A DNA stretch of 64,000 nucleotides from Rhizobium sp. BK313 (GTDB taxonomy: Bacteria > Pseudomonadota > Alphaproteobacteria > Rhizobiales > Rhizobiaceae): positions 22,604-86,603 of the forward strand of contig NZ_JACHZQ010000014.1 of assembly GCF_014193655.1 (NCBI RefSeq), written 5' to 3'. Position numbers and translations under genes: made by a program. Below the pieces are notes generated by a model. The model ran no database searches. It saw nothing but the letters and a program-made list of their open reading frames with translations, and was not told the DNA's origin. Below are positions 33,395-42,497 of this stretch, piece by piece. Within the stretch, counting starts at the first letter, position 1; the number at the start of each line of letters is the position of its first letter.

Positions 33395-34381
33395 CTAGGA
33401 ATGTGGCGCTCTCACGTGGCATGCAGCGGAATGGCCGCCCTGCTGAAGCGCCTCAAGCTCGGGCGAAATCGTTCGGCAGATGGGCACGGCGATGGGGCAT
33501 CGGGTCGAAAAGCGGCAACCTGCCGGCGGATTGGCAGGACTCGGCAGATCGCCTTGCAGGATGATGCGCTGCCGGTGGCGTTGCGCTTTGGGATCGGGCA
33601 ACGGCACCGCGCTGAGCAGCGCTTCCGTATAGGGGTGAACCGGGTTCGCAAAAACCTCCGCCGTCGATCCGGTCTCAGCGATCCGGCCGAGATACATCAC
33701 GGCAACGCGGTCGGCGAAGTGGCGTACGACCGACAGGTCGTGCGAAATGAACAGATAGGAAAGACCGAGGCGTTGCTGCAATTCCAGCAGCAGGTTCAGG
33801 ATTTGTGAGCGGATCGATACATCCAGCGCCGAAACCGGTTCGTCGAGAATGAGCAGCTTGGGCTGCAGCGCGATTGCCCGGGCAATGACGATACGTTGCC
33901 GCTGCCCGCCGGAAAAGGCGTTGGGCTTGCGGTCGGCGTGACCTGGATTGAGCCCGACGAGCTCCAGCAATTCCGCAACGCGTCGCCGGCGTTCTTCCCG
34001 CGTGCCGGTACCGTGAACGATCAGAGGTTCGGCAATGCTCTCGCCGATGGTGAGCTTGGGATTGAGCGCCGAAACCGGATCCTGGAACACGATCTGGATA
34101 TCACGGGAAAGATCGGCGCGGCGCACGGAGGCGTCGCTTGTGACATCTTCCCCGTTGAAGATGATCCTGCCCGCCGTCGCACGCTGCATTCCGAGGATCG
34201 TGGCGCCGAGCGTCGACTTGCCGCAACCGGATTCACCGACCAGCGCCAGGCTTTCTCCCGGTGCGATATCGAGATCGACACCATCGACCGCCTTCAACCA
34301 ACCGATCGGCCGGCCGAGAAAACCGCCACGGATTGGGAAATGAACGCGAAGATCGCGTACCGAAATGAGCGGCCCGGTCAT
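33395..34381 (-). CDS. oligopeptide-type ABC ATPase (DppF/OppF-like)
   Basis: This 328-residue ATPase has Walker A GESGCGKSTLGATIL, signature FSGGQRQRIVIARAI and Walker B LLILDEPVSALD. The C-terminal oligopeptide-family extension (SAVPLPDPKAQRHR..GCRFSTRCP) has the Cys pattern of family members. It overlaps the DppD-like gene by four bases and precedes the receptor gene by eight. Confidence 0.92.
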   Translation of the reverse strand: MTGPLISVRDLRVHFPIRGGFLGRPIGWLKAVDGVDLDIAPGESLALVGESGCGKSTLGATILGMQRATAGRIIFNGEDVTSDASVRRADLSRDIQIVFQDPVSALNPKLTIGESIAEPLIVHGTGTREERRRRVAELLELVGLNPGHADRKPNAFSGGQRQRIVIARAIALQPKLLILDEPVSALDVSIRSQILNLLLELQQRLGLSYLFISHDLSVVRHFADRVAVMYLGRIAETGSTAEVFANPVHPYTEALLSAVPLPDPKAQRHRQRIILQGDLPSPANPPAGCRFSTRCPIAVPICRTISPELEALQQGGHSAACHVRAPHS

Positions 34382-35349
34382 GCAAGCCTCCCGGTCTGGT
34401 CCTGATGCCAGCAGGCCGCCCGGCGGTCGATGCCGGCGGCAGTGAGCGGCGGCGTTTGGCGGCAGTCCTCGTCAGCCAACGGACAGCGCGTCGAAAACCG
34501 GCATCCCTCCGGCCAGGCGCCGATATCCGGCACGGTGCCGCTGATCGTCGGCAACAGCGTCTTTGCCTCGCCATCGAGCCTTGGAATGGTCGACAGCAGC
34601 ATCCGCGTATAGGGGTGCCTCTGCTCGTCGAAGATTGCATCGACGGACGCCTCTTCCACGATCCGGCCGGCATACATTACCGCCACGCGGTCGGCGATAT
34701 CGGCAACGACGCCCATATCGTGGGTAATCAATAGGATCGCCGTGCCGGTCTCGGCACGCAGCCGCTTCATCAGTTCCAGAATCTGCGCCTGGATCGTTAC
34801 ATCGAGCGCCGTCGTCGGCTCGTCGGCGATCAGGAGGCGCGGCCGGGTGATCAACGCCATGGCGATCATCGCCCTCTGGCACATACCACCGGACAATTCG
34901 AAGGGAAACTGATGGAAACGCATGGCCGGCTCGGGAATACCGACCTCGTCAAGCATGGCAATCGCTTGCCGCTGCGCCTCTCTGCCTCCAAGCTTGCGGT
35001 GGACGACCAGACTTTCGGCAATCTGTTTGCCGATCGGCATAAGCGGATTGAGCGAGGCGACGGGTTCCTGAAAGATCATCGCCATCTCGTCGCCGCGCAG
35101 GCGCTTCATCGCGGCGTTGTCGAGTTCGGTCAACTCCTTACCGTTCAGCCGGATCGATCCCTTTTTTCGCGCGGCAATGCGCGGCAACAAGCCCATGACC
35201 GAAAAAGCCGTCATCGACTTGCCGCAGCCGGATTCGCCGACCAGCGTAACGATTTCGCCTGCGGAAACCGAGAAGCCGACACCATCAACGACAGGCTTGC
35301 CGCCGATTGAGATATGCACGTCTTCCACGGTCAGAACCGGCGCCGTCAT
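34378..35349 (-). CDS. oligopeptide-type ABC ATPase (DppD/OppD-like)
   Basis: This 323-residue ATPase has GESGCGKSMTAFSVM, signature LSGGMCQRAMIAMAL and LLIADEPTTALD. The start at 35349 (MTAPVLTVEDVHISI) overlaps the stop of the GGT-family gene as ATGA. With the DppF-like subunit it forms the ATPase pair of this operon's importer. Confidence 0.92.
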   Translation of the reverse strand: MTAPVLTVEDVHISIGGKPVVDGVGFSVSAGEIVTLVGESGCGKSMTAFSVMGLLPRIAARKKGSIRLNGKELTELDNAAMKRLRGDEMAMIFQEPVASLNPLMPIGKQIAESLVVHRKLGGREAQRQAIAMLDEVGIPEPAMRFHQFPFELSGGMCQRAMIAMALITRPRLLIADEPTTALDVTIQAQILELMKRLRAETGTAILLITHDMGVVADIADRVAVMYAGRIVEEASVDAIFDEQRHPYTRMLLSTIPRLDGEAKTLLPTISGTVPDIGAWPEGCRFSTRCPLADEDCRQTPPLTAAGIDRRAACWHQDQTGRLA

Positions 35350-36890
35350 CTCGGGTTCGCCTCCCGAACGGCGGCCCACGGATTCTTCGGATGGACCATG
35401 CCGGTGTTCACACCATCCCGGCGCAGGACCGCCGAGGGGACGGCGAAATTGACGGGGTAAAGCGTATCCTCGATAATATCGACGTTAAACTCCGACGCCA
35501 CCGCGGCAGCAACATCGGATGCCGCTGACTGGTTAACACGGATAGTCGTGCCGCTGGCATCGATACGCGGGCTGAGCAGCGCCTGCTCCAATGACGAGCC
35601 GTAGGCCGCGACATAGGCGAGGATCTGCGTCACGGCCGGAACGATCTGCCGACCGCCGGCAGCCCCGAGCGCCAGCTCCGGGACGCCATTGCGCGTTGCA
35701 ACGATGGGGCACATGTTGGCGAGCGGCTTGCTTGCCGGCGCGATCGAATTGGGCTGGCCGGGACGCGGATCGAACCACATCACGCCATTGTTGAGCGCAA
35801 AACCTACCTCCGGCACAACCACCTTCGAGCCGAAGCGCGACAGCAGCGTATTGGTCAGTGCGACCATGGTGCCATCGCCGTCGACAACACTGATATGGCT
35901 GGTGCAGCTTTCGCCGGCGGCATGGCCGAGATGCTTGAGGCGGTATTCGCTGGCACTGCGGATCGCACGGGCAAAGGCCAATGCTGCAGCCCCACCAAAG
36001 GGATCATCCTTCGGCAGGCTGGTCTCCAGTTCTGCCAGTGCCGCGCAAAGCGTCGGACCGCCCGACAGGCCGGGGACGGCATGGACGATGAGGCCCTTAT
36101 AGTCCTGCGTCAACGGATCCAGCCAGCGCGGCGCATAGCCGGCAAAATCCTTTCTCGAAAGCACCGAACCACCGCTGGCGAGACCCGCGACCAGCAGCTC
36201 GGCGATTTCCCCCTCGTAAAAATCGCGTGGGCCGTCGACTGCCAATTTCTCCAGCGTCTTTGCCTTTGCCTTCATCGGCAGAAAGGCCTTTCGTCCACCC
36301 TCCGGCACGCGGGGCGCGCGGCCATTGTGCAGGAACAAGTCCGACGCCGCCGGGAACTGCGCCAAATTGGCGCCGTCGATCGCCAGTGCCAGCGCGGCAT
36401 ACCAATCGAGCTGCAGGCCGCGATGCGCCTGTTCGATGGCCGGAGCCAGAGCATCAGCCCAGGAGATGGTGCCGAAACGGGAAAGAGCTTCGGCAAAGCC
36501 TGCCACCGCTCCTGGGACGCAGATCGACCCATAGCCGATCAGGTTGCGGTCACCCTCGACCGACGGCCAATCGAACCAGTCGCCGTCGCGGCCTGGGACG
36601 AGCGGATAATCGGCGGGATCAAGTGCTGCAGGCGAGATCACGTTAAAATCGAGAAGGTCGACCGCGCCGCTGCCGCCATGGGCTCGAACCATGAAACCAC
36701 CACCGCCGATACCGGATAGCCATGGCTCGACCACGCTCAGGACAAGCGCGGTGGTTACAGCCGCATCGACAGCATTGCCACCGGCCGAAAGCACGGCTGC
36801 TCCCGCCTCGGCCGCAAGCCAATTCTGACAGGCGACCATACCGTGTTTGCTGCGCGTCTCGCGCTTGCCGATCTGCCAAGTCTCGTTCAT
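35346..36890 (-). CDS. gamma-glutamyltransferase-family N-terminal-nucleophile hydrolase
   Basis: This 514-residue GGT-family proenzyme should self-cleave before Thr330 (ESCTSHISVVDGDG) to give two subunits. GGNAVDAAVTTAL and GIGGGGFMVRAHG at the N-terminus, and NNGVMWFDPRPGQPNSIAP with GAAGGRQI in the small subunit, are family features. Unlike E. coli GGT it has no signal peptide, so it is cytoplasmic. Where the glutamate-binding Arg (in ATRD) is expected, it reads SPAALDPADYP. The donor may therefore not be a gamma-glutamyl compound. It sits inside an importer operon, overlapping genes on both sides by four bases. Confidence 0.87.
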   Translation of the reverse strand: MNETWQIGKRETRSKHGMVACQNWLAAEAGAAVLSAGGNAVDAAVTTALVLSVVEPWLSGIGGGGFMVRAHGGSGAVDLLDFNVISPAALDPADYPLVPGRDGDWFDWPSVEGDRNLIGYGSICVPGAVAGFAEALSRFGTISWADALAPAIEQAHRGLQLDWYAALALAIDGANLAQFPAASDLFLHNGRAPRVPEGGRKAFLPMKAKAKTLEKLAVDGPRDFYEGEIAELLVAGLASGGSVLSRKDFAGYAPRWLDPLTQDYKGLIVHAVPGLSGGPTLCAALAELETSLPKDDPFGGAAALAFARAIRSASEYRLKHLGHAAGESCTSHISVVDGDGTMVALTNTLLSRFGSKVVVPEVGFALNNGVMWFDPRPGQPNSIAPASKPLANMCPIVATRNGVPELALGAAGGRQIVPAVTQILAYVAAYGSSLEQALLSPRIDASGTTIRVNQSAASDVAAAVASEFNVDIIEDTLYPVNFAVPSAVLRRDGVNTGMVHPKNPWAAVREANPR

Positions 36891-37834
36891 TTGCGTAATC
36901 CTGATCGATGGGGGCCGGATTTGGGGCCAAACCGCAAGGGGCCGATCGCAGTGGGAACGGCCGGCTCGACCGCGAACCGCCCCTTATTGCCGGACGCTGT
37001 ATGGTGACGCGCGATGTCCGCGGCCGTGGCGACCCAGCTCGACGGCTCGGCAGTGATCGCGTCGAGCAGCTTTTCGAGCATGGCGATGCGCTGTGCCCGA
37101 CCGGATATCCAGTCGTGAATTGTCAGTGTGAACAGGCCGCCGAAGCGATGCAGAGCGCGCCATTCCGTCAACCAATCGTCCAGCACCTGAGCGCCGGCAT
37201 AGGGCGCCCAACGTTCGTTGCCGCTGTTCTCGAACTTGAAGAAGATCGCGTCATCCAGCGCCCATTGCACGGGAATTTCGACCACCCCGTCGATTTCATA
37301 GGGATGGTCGAAGCCCATGAGAGATGAATCATAAGCAAGGCCGTTGCGGCGGATCTCGGCCAGCATATGCGGTGTCATTTCCCAGGCCGGCGAGCGGAAA
37401 CCCACCGGCTTTTGCCCGGTCTGAGCAACGAAGAGCGCCAGGCTGGCATCAAGGGCAGCACTGAATTCCTCATCGCCGATGTCACCGACGAGCTCGTGGA
37501 AGTATCCATGCAATCCGATCTCATGGCCCGCCTCAGTCAGCGCCGGTAGGAGATCCGGATTGGATTCGGCAACGATCGCTGGCACATAGAAGCTTGCCTT
37601 CACATGGTAGCGGGCAAAAAGATCAAGAATGCGCGTCATGCCCGTGCGTAGGCCGAAACGGCGGATTTCCAATCGCGAAAGGCGATTGGACACACCGTCT
37701 CGCTGCTCCCAGAGAAAGGGAGAGGTCGCATCAACGTCGACGCTCAAGAGCACGGCGCTTTTTTTGCCGTCCGGCCATTCATAGGCGGGAAAGGGCGAAA
37801 AGCCGCCGCGAGGCTCGACCGCATCCTGTGTCAT
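36887..37834 (-). CDS. polysaccharide-deacetylase-family (CE4-like) amidohydrolase
   Basis: This 315-residue protein has a NodB/CE4-like barrel. LLSVDVDATSP gives the first Asp pair, EIGLHGYFHEL gives the H-x3-H metal site, and VGFRSPAWEMTPHML the Arg/Pro motif. No signal peptide is seen, so a cytoplasmic substrate is likely. The N-terminal and C-terminal layout resembles the PuuE/HP0310 subgroup, which acts on small N-acyl or ureido compounds rather than on polysaccharide. The start has AAGGAAG upstream. It is translationally coupled to the GGT-family gene. Confidence 0.85.
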   Translation of the reverse strand: MTQDAVEPRGGFSPFPAYEWPDGKKSAVLLSVDVDATSPFLWEQRDGVSNRLSRLEIRRFGLRTGMTRILDLFARYHVKASFYVPAIVAESNPDLLPALTEAGHEIGLHGYFHELVGDIGDEEFSAALDASLALFVAQTGQKPVGFRSPAWEMTPHMLAEIRRNGLAYDSSLMGFDHPYEIDGVVEIPVQWALDDAIFFKFENSGNERWAPYAGAQVLDDWLTEWRALHRFGGLFTLTIHDWISGRAQRIAMLEKLLDAITAEPSSWVATAADIARHHTASGNKGRFAVEPAVPTAIGPLRFGPKSGPHRSGLRK

Positions 37835-37854
37835 AAGGGCTTCCTTTCAGGACC

Positions 37855-38646
37855 TTACAGCGGCTTCTTCTTGGATTGATAGACGGCAAGCGAGCCGATC
37901 GAATTACCGCCATCGGCCGCCAGCGTCGCGCCGGTGATGTAGGCTGCGGCATCCGAGGCAAGAAAGAGCACAGCGTTCGCAGCATCGGTCGGCTGCGAGG
38001 GACGGCCGAGCGGGATATTGCCTAGCACGTTGTCGATGTGTTCCTGAGTGAGATGGCTGACCTCGCTGCCGGGTGCAAAACCAGGCTCGACAATGTTGAC
38101 CCGGATGCCGAACTCCGCAAGTTCGATGGCAAGGCCCTTGTTCAGCCGGTCGAGCGCCGTCTTTGAAACGCAGTAGGGCACCACGCTGCGCCGCATCTTG
38201 CGCGATGCGCCGGAGGAGATGTTGACGATCGAGCCCTTGACGCCCTTATCGATCATCTGGCGCGCAACTCCCTGCGACAGCAGGAAAGGGGCACGCAGAT
38301 TGATGCTGAAGATCGTGTCCCAGTCGTCGGCATTGATATCGAGGAGGAAGCCGGACGGATAAATGCCGGCATTGTTGACCAGAACGTCCGCCGCGCCCCA
38401 GTTCTCGGCGATATAGGCGAGCAGTGCCTTGATGTCGGCATCCGAGGTCAGATTTGCTGCAAATTGCAGATGTGCGCCTTCGCCGAGGTTTTCGGTGGCG
38501 GCAGCAAGCCGCGCTGGGTCCCTGTCGGTCAGCAGGACACGGGCGCCTGCATTTGCGAAGGCCTGGGCGATCCAACCGCCGAAAATGCCCGCCGCACCGG
38601 TGACGACAACACGCTTACCTTTGAAATCTTGTGAAAAATCAACCAT
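37855..38646 (-). CDS. short-chain dehydrogenase/reductase
   Basis: This 263-residue SDR has the cofactor loop VTGAAGIFGGWIAQAF followed by LLTDRD (NAD preference). NNAGIYPSG, the catalytic Ser in NISSGASRKM and VPYCVSKTAL (Tyr and Lys) are present. The start at 38646 (MVDFSQDFKGKRVVV) is chosen over a TTG three codons earlier. It stands between the permease genes and the deacetylase-like gene, so it probably oxidises or reduces a product of the imported compound. Confidence 0.88.
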   Translation of the reverse strand: MVDFSQDFKGKRVVVTGAAGIFGGWIAQAFANAGARVLLTDRDPARLAAATENLGEGAHLQFAANLTSDADIKALLAYIAENWGAADVLVNNAGIYPSGFLLDINADDWDTIFSINLRAPFLLSQGVARQMIDKGVKGSIVNISSGASRKMRRSVVPYCVSKTALDRLNKGLAIELAEFGIRVNIVEPGFAPGSEVSHLTQEHIDNVLGNIPLGRPSQPTDAANAVLFLASDAAAYITGATLAADGGNSIGSLAVYQSKKKPL

Positions 38647-38651
38647 ATGAC

Positions 38652-39512
38652 TCAATTGCTCCGTGGGTCGAGGCGATCACGTAAGTGATCGCCGATGAAG
38701 TTGACGGACAGGACGAGAAGAAAGAGCGCAAAGCCGGGCATGACGGAGAGCCACCAAGCGGTCGCAACGTAATTGCGTCCCGTCGAAAGCATAGCGCCCC
38801 AGCTCGCCGTCGGCGGTTGAACACCGAGCCCGAGGAAAGAAAGCCCGGCTTCGAACAGCACCATCAGCCCGAATTCAAGTGTGGCGACGACGATCAGCGC
38901 GCCGGCGATGTTGGGCAGCACATGCCGCCACAGCACGCGAAACCACCCTGCACCCATGAACCGCGACAGGCGCAGATAGGGCATATTGGCGACCGTCAGC
39001 GTCTGTCCGTAGGCGACACGTGCATATCGCGGCCAGCGCGTCAGCGCCAGAACCAGAACGACATTCAGAAGACCCGGCCCAAGCACGGCAACCGTGATGA
39101 TCGCCAGCAAAATAGCGGGCACCGAGAGCACGATATCGACCAGACGCATGATGAACGTCTCGGTCCAGCCGCGGTAGAACGCCGCAAGCATGCCGATGAC
39201 GCATCCCGAAATGCCTGAGAGCAGCACCGAAGCGACCGCGACGAACAACGAGACCCGTGCACCGTAGATCAGCCGGCTGAGCGTATCGCGTCCCAGTTCA
39301 TCCGAACCGAAGAAGTAGAGCGTGTTGCGCACTGTCGTGCCAGGCGGCTTCAACCGGCCGAGGAGGTTTTGCGCATTCGGATCGTGCGGCGCGATCAACG
39401 GAGCGAAGACCGCCATCAGCACAATCAAGACGAGGATGACGATAGAGACGACAACACCCGCGGGGGTGCTGCGTACAAACCTTGCCGATCCGGCGAGAGA
39501 CACCACACTCAT
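38652..39512 (-). CDS. oligopeptide-type ABC permease (DppC-like)
   Basis: This 286-residue permease starts at 39512 (MSVVSLAGSARFVRS), overlapping the DppB-like stop as ATGA. It has an N-terminal membrane span (VVVSIVILVLIVLMAVFAPL), FFGSDELGRDTLSR and the ATPase-contacting loop AYGQTLTVANMPYLRLSR. About six membrane helices are predicted. Confidence 0.9.
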   Translation of the reverse strand: MSVVSLAGSARFVRSTPAGVVVSIVILVLIVLMAVFAPLIAPHDPNAQNLLGRLKPPGTTVRNTLYFFGSDELGRDTLSRLIYGARVSLFVAVASVLLSGISGCVIGMLAAFYRGWTETFIMRLVDIVLSVPAILLAIITVAVLGPGLLNVVLVLALTRWPRYARVAYGQTLTVANMPYLRLSRFMGAGWFRVLWRHVLPNIAGALIVVATLEFGLMVLFEAGLSFLGLGVQPPTASWGAMLSTGRNYVATAWWLSVMPGFALFLLVLSVNFIGDHLRDRLDPRSN

Positions 39513-40438
39513 GCCTGCCTCCCGGAAAGACGAATGCGCGGATCGACAACGCTGTAGAGAACATCGGCCAGGAGATTGAGCAGAATGGCAGCGGCCGCGC
39601 CGATCAGCACAACACCTTGGACGATCGGAAAATCCCGCGCGCTGATCGCCTGTATCGTCAACTGGCCAAGACCGGGCCACGCGAACACAGTCTCGATGAT
39701 GATCGCTCCCGTCAGCAGATTGGCGATTTCGAGCGCCGATATCGTCACCAGCGGCACCGCCGCATTGCGCAACAAATGGCGCAGGACGATGCGCGTCATC
39801 GACAGGCCCTTTGCGTGGCCGGTACGCACATAGTCCTTTTCCAGCTCATCCAGAACAGAGGTCCGGGCCACACGAGCAAAGGTCGCCATCGACAGAAATC
39901 CGAGCGCGAAGGCGGGCATCAACAAGCTTGTTATGCCGCTTGCACCAGAGGTCGGTAGCCACCGCAACAGTACGCCGAACAGCATGATGAGAAGAATTGA
40001 CGTCCAGAATGTCGGCATCGACTGGCCGACCAGCACGAAGCTCATCAGCCAGCGCGAGTCCCAGGAGTGCCGGCGCACGGCGATGAGAACGCCGATCGGC
40101 ACGCCAAGACCAAGCGCAACCACCAACGCCCCAGCCGCCAGCGACAATGTATAGGGCACACGGCTGCCGATGATATCCAGCACCGGAAGATGCTGGACAT
40201 AGGACTGACCGAGATCGAACCGCAGCAAACCCGCCAGAAAATGCAGATATTGAAGATAGAGCGGCTGATCGAAGCCCAGTGCCGCCCGCATGGTGTCGAT
40301 ATCCGCCTTGCTCGCATCCGGTGGCACCAGCAGCAAAACAGGATCACCGGTCAGGCGCTGTAGGAAGAAGACGAGCGTCACCACACCGAACAGAGCGATC
40401 ACGGCCTGCAACAGACGTTTGGCGATAAATGCAGGCAC
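39509..40438 (-). CDS. oligopeptide-type ABC permease (DppB-like)
   Basis: This 309-residue permease starts with GTG at 40438, preceded by AGGAGT. It has the family N-terminus MPAFIAKRLLQAVIALFGVV and RLTGDPVLLLVPP, and the loop RTGHAKGLSMTRIVLRHLLR with IIETVFAWPGLGQL. It is the first transporter gene after the GntR-type regulator, 45 bases downstream of it and probably on the same transcript. Confidence 0.92.
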   Translation of the reverse strand: MPAFIAKRLLQAVIALFGVVTLVFFLQRLTGDPVLLLVPPDASKADIDTMRAALGFDQPLYLQYLHFLAGLLRFDLGQSYVQHLPVLDIIGSRVPYTLSLAAGALVVALGLGVPIGVLIAVRRHSWDSRWLMSFVLVGQSMPTFWTSILLIMLFGVLLRWLPTSGASGITSLLMPAFALGFLSMATFARVARTSVLDELEKDYVRTGHAKGLSMTRIVLRHLLRNAAVPLVTISALEIANLLTGAIIIETVFAWPGLGQLTIQAISARDFPIVQGVVLIGAAAAILLNLLADVLYSVVDPRIRLSGRQA

Positions 40439-40483
40439 GTCTTACTCCTGTCGGTTAGAACCATAGGAAACGGGAGAAACGAA

Positions 40484-41272
40484 CTAACTCGTCCGCTTCG
40501 GATTGGCCTCGCTTTTGGATAAAACTGGTGCGGGGAACTTTGCCTCCACCAACGCCCTCGACTTCTTTGAAGCGACCTCGATCGCGGCAACGTCCGATTC
40601 CAAAAACCCGGCTTGGGCGAACCGCGCAAAGGCCTCGCAGACCTCAGTCAAGAATTCGCGCGCAGCCTCCGTCCGGCTCGACCGCTTGGCCTCGACAAAT
40701 GCGCTCCAATCGGTGAGCGGGATCTTTTGAGTGCCGCTCATCTCGAGGAACCCTATATATCGATCCGCTTTGTCCCAGAGATTTTCGAGCCAGCCAGCGA
40801 TCAGCGGCGCCTTGAGATGTGTCGCCAACAACTGCCTCAACTGCCGTTCATAACGCCGCGCCAGGACAATCTGTTCGTCCAGACCCGCGGTATGAGCCGC
40901 CGCCAAAGCCGCGTGCATATCGCATAACGTTTCCATGCGCATGAAGTCTTCCGGCGGAAGTTCGACATCGGCCAGCAAGGGCTCCAGTTGACGGCGGCCG
41001 AGGATGACTTCACGCAGGCCGACGGCAGTGATCGGCGTCACCTTCCAGCCGCTGCGCGGCTGTGAGGACACGAAGCCGGAATGGGCCAGCCGGACAAGTG
41101 CCGCCCGGACAATGCCGCGGCCCAACCCATAGTCCCGGCAAATCTCGATCTCAGATAAGCGCTCACCTGGCTCGAGCGCGCCGGAGATGATGGCATGCCT
41201 CAACTTATTTTCGGCAATTGAAACCGCGTCCGGCATGCCGGTCGGCAAAAAAGGGCTTTGAACATCGAACAT
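40484..41272 (-). CDS. GntR-family transcriptional regulator
   Basis: This is a ~262-residue regulator with a GntR winged helix (IAENKLRHAIISGALEPGER then DYGLGRGIVRAALVRLAHSG) and a helical FCD-like C-terminal domain. The first ATG in frame is at 41272 (MFDVQSPFLP); a TTG at 41281 and an ATG at 41236 are alternatives, and none has a strong ribosome-binding site. It precedes and probably autoregulates the importer, GGT-family and deacetylase operon. A palindrome lies 19 bases upstream of the chosen start. Confidence 0.85.
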   Translation of the reverse strand: MFDVQSPFLPTGMPDAVSIAENKLRHAIISGALEPGERLSEIEICRDYGLGRGIVRAALVRLAHSGFVSSQPRSGWKVTPITAVGLREVILGRRQLEPLLADVELPPEDFMRMETLCDMHAALAAAHTAGLDEQIVLARRYERQLRQLLATHLKAPLIAGWLENLWDKADRYIGFLEMSGTQKIPLTDWSAFVEAKRSSRTEAAREFLTEVCEAFARFAQAGFLESDVAAIEVASKKSRALVEAKFPAPVLSKSEANPKRTS

Positions 41273-41290
41273 AAAATACAAACTAACATC

Positions 41291-41307
41291 TCAGTTACAT
41301 GAACTGA
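41291..41307. promoter_or_regulatory. candidate operator upstream of the GntR-peptide operon
   Basis: TCAGTTACATGAACTGA is a perfect 6-bp inverted repeat with a 5-base centre in the only long gap upstream of the operon. Its position suits autoregulation by the adjacent GntR protein. Confidence 0.5.
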
Positions 41308-41420
41308 AGTGTCAGATTTGCGCAAACAAGTCATAATGCGCACTTTTTTATCGGGATCTACATCTCCAGGAGAAAAAATGATTGGGGCGTGCTTCAGGAG
41401 GGCAAGGAAGCCTCGTTCCG

Positions 41421-42152
41421 TTAGCTGATCCGGCTGCTTGCGGTAACCAGATGCTTACGCATCGCCAGCTCGGCCGCCGGCGGGTCGCGCGCCTCGATCG
41501 CCGAGATAATATCGCTATGCTGCTTCAGGAGCTTCTCGTTGAGCTCCTGCGAAAACACCCGGTCTCGGGCGCTGATCCAGCGCTGCTCGGCGCGGACGGA
41601 ATTGACGAGATCAAAGACGCCCCAAAACAGAGTGTTGCGGACGCTTTCGGCGATCTTTGCATGGAACGCGCTGTCCCAGCGCTCATATTGTCGCGCCGAG
41701 GTCGCCTCGCCGGCCCGCCGAACAAACTGTTTCATCTGCTCAATATCGAGCAGGGTCGCACGATCGGCCGATAGCCTGGCGAGGATCGGCTCTATTTCCT
41801 GCCGCACCTCGATGATGTCCTGCGGGCTGGTTCTGTTGGTGAGCGAAGGAATATTGGTCGACTTGGACTCGATGACTTTGATGAAGGTGCCCAGACCCTG
41901 CCGGCGAAAAAGCATACCCTCGATTTCGAGGGTCCTCAGCATATCGCGGATGGCGCGGCGGCCGACGCCGAACGTCTTCATCAGCTCCCGCTCAGGCAAG
42001 AGCTGACCGTCCTTTATCAAATCCCCCTCGCCGGCCTCGATGGCCAAGCGAAGCCGCTCGAGCAAACCATGCCTGTCTTCCGATGCCATCATATTTTCCA
42101 GCGCTATCGCCAACACAGCCTCCGAGGCAATCGCTGCCCGATCATGTGTCAT
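41421..42152 (-). CDS. FadR-type GntR regulator (FCD domain)
   Basis: This ~243-residue regulator has the winged-helix stretch PERELMKTFGVGRRAIRDML then EIEGMLFRRQGLGTFIKV, and an FCD domain with EVRQEIEPILARLSA and FHAKIAES, the latter giving metal-binding His. The start at 42152 (MTHDRAAIASEAV) has AAAGGG upstream; the frame extends further but without support. It diverges from the binding-protein operon at 42.5 kb and is its likely regulator. The intergenic region is rich in GAACCA/TGGTTC half-sites, consistent with the TGGT..ACCA logic of FadR-type proteins. Confidence 0.86.
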   Translation of the reverse strand: MTHDRAAIASEAVLAIALENMMASEDRHGLLERLRLAIEAGEGDLIKDGQLLPERELMKTFGVGRRAIRDMLRTLEIEGMLFRRQGLGTFIKVIESKSTNIPSLTNRTSPQDIIEVRQEIEPILARLSADRATLLDIEQMKQFVRRAGEATSARQYERWDSAFHAKIAESVRNTLFWGVFDLVNSVRAEQRWISARDRVFSQELNEKLLKQHSDIISAIEARDPPAAELAMRKHLVTASSRIS

Positions 42153-42497
42153 CCCTTTGACATGGTGGTAGCGGGATTCTTCGCCAAAAACAACGCAATG
42201 GCAAAAATGGCGAACCATTACGAACCATTTGGCAGCAATATCTCGCAATTTATTTATGAACCAGCAACACGCCTATTTATCCGGCAGTTTCGCGATCTGC
42301 CTAGAAATGCGAATTTCTTATTGACTTCCTCGTGTGGGTTTGCGAGAAATTTGGCGTCTGATATATCAGTTGCCGAACGCACAATAACAAATTATCACGA
42401 ACCAATACATTGATGGTTCTGGCACGGCGGCCTGTATGCAACGAGATGCGATTGCAGGATCCGCTCCTGCAGGAACGCAGGAACTAGGGGAACCGCA
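42153..42497. promoter_or_regulatory. divergent control region with repeated GAACCA half-sites
   Basis: This 345-base AT-rich gap contains tandem CGAACCATTA and CGAACCATTT (42211-42230, ten-base phase), another GAACCA near 42258, and GAACCA-N9-TGGTTC at 42399-42419. These may be binding sites for the divergent FadR-type regulator. No gene is seen in it. Confidence 0.5.
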
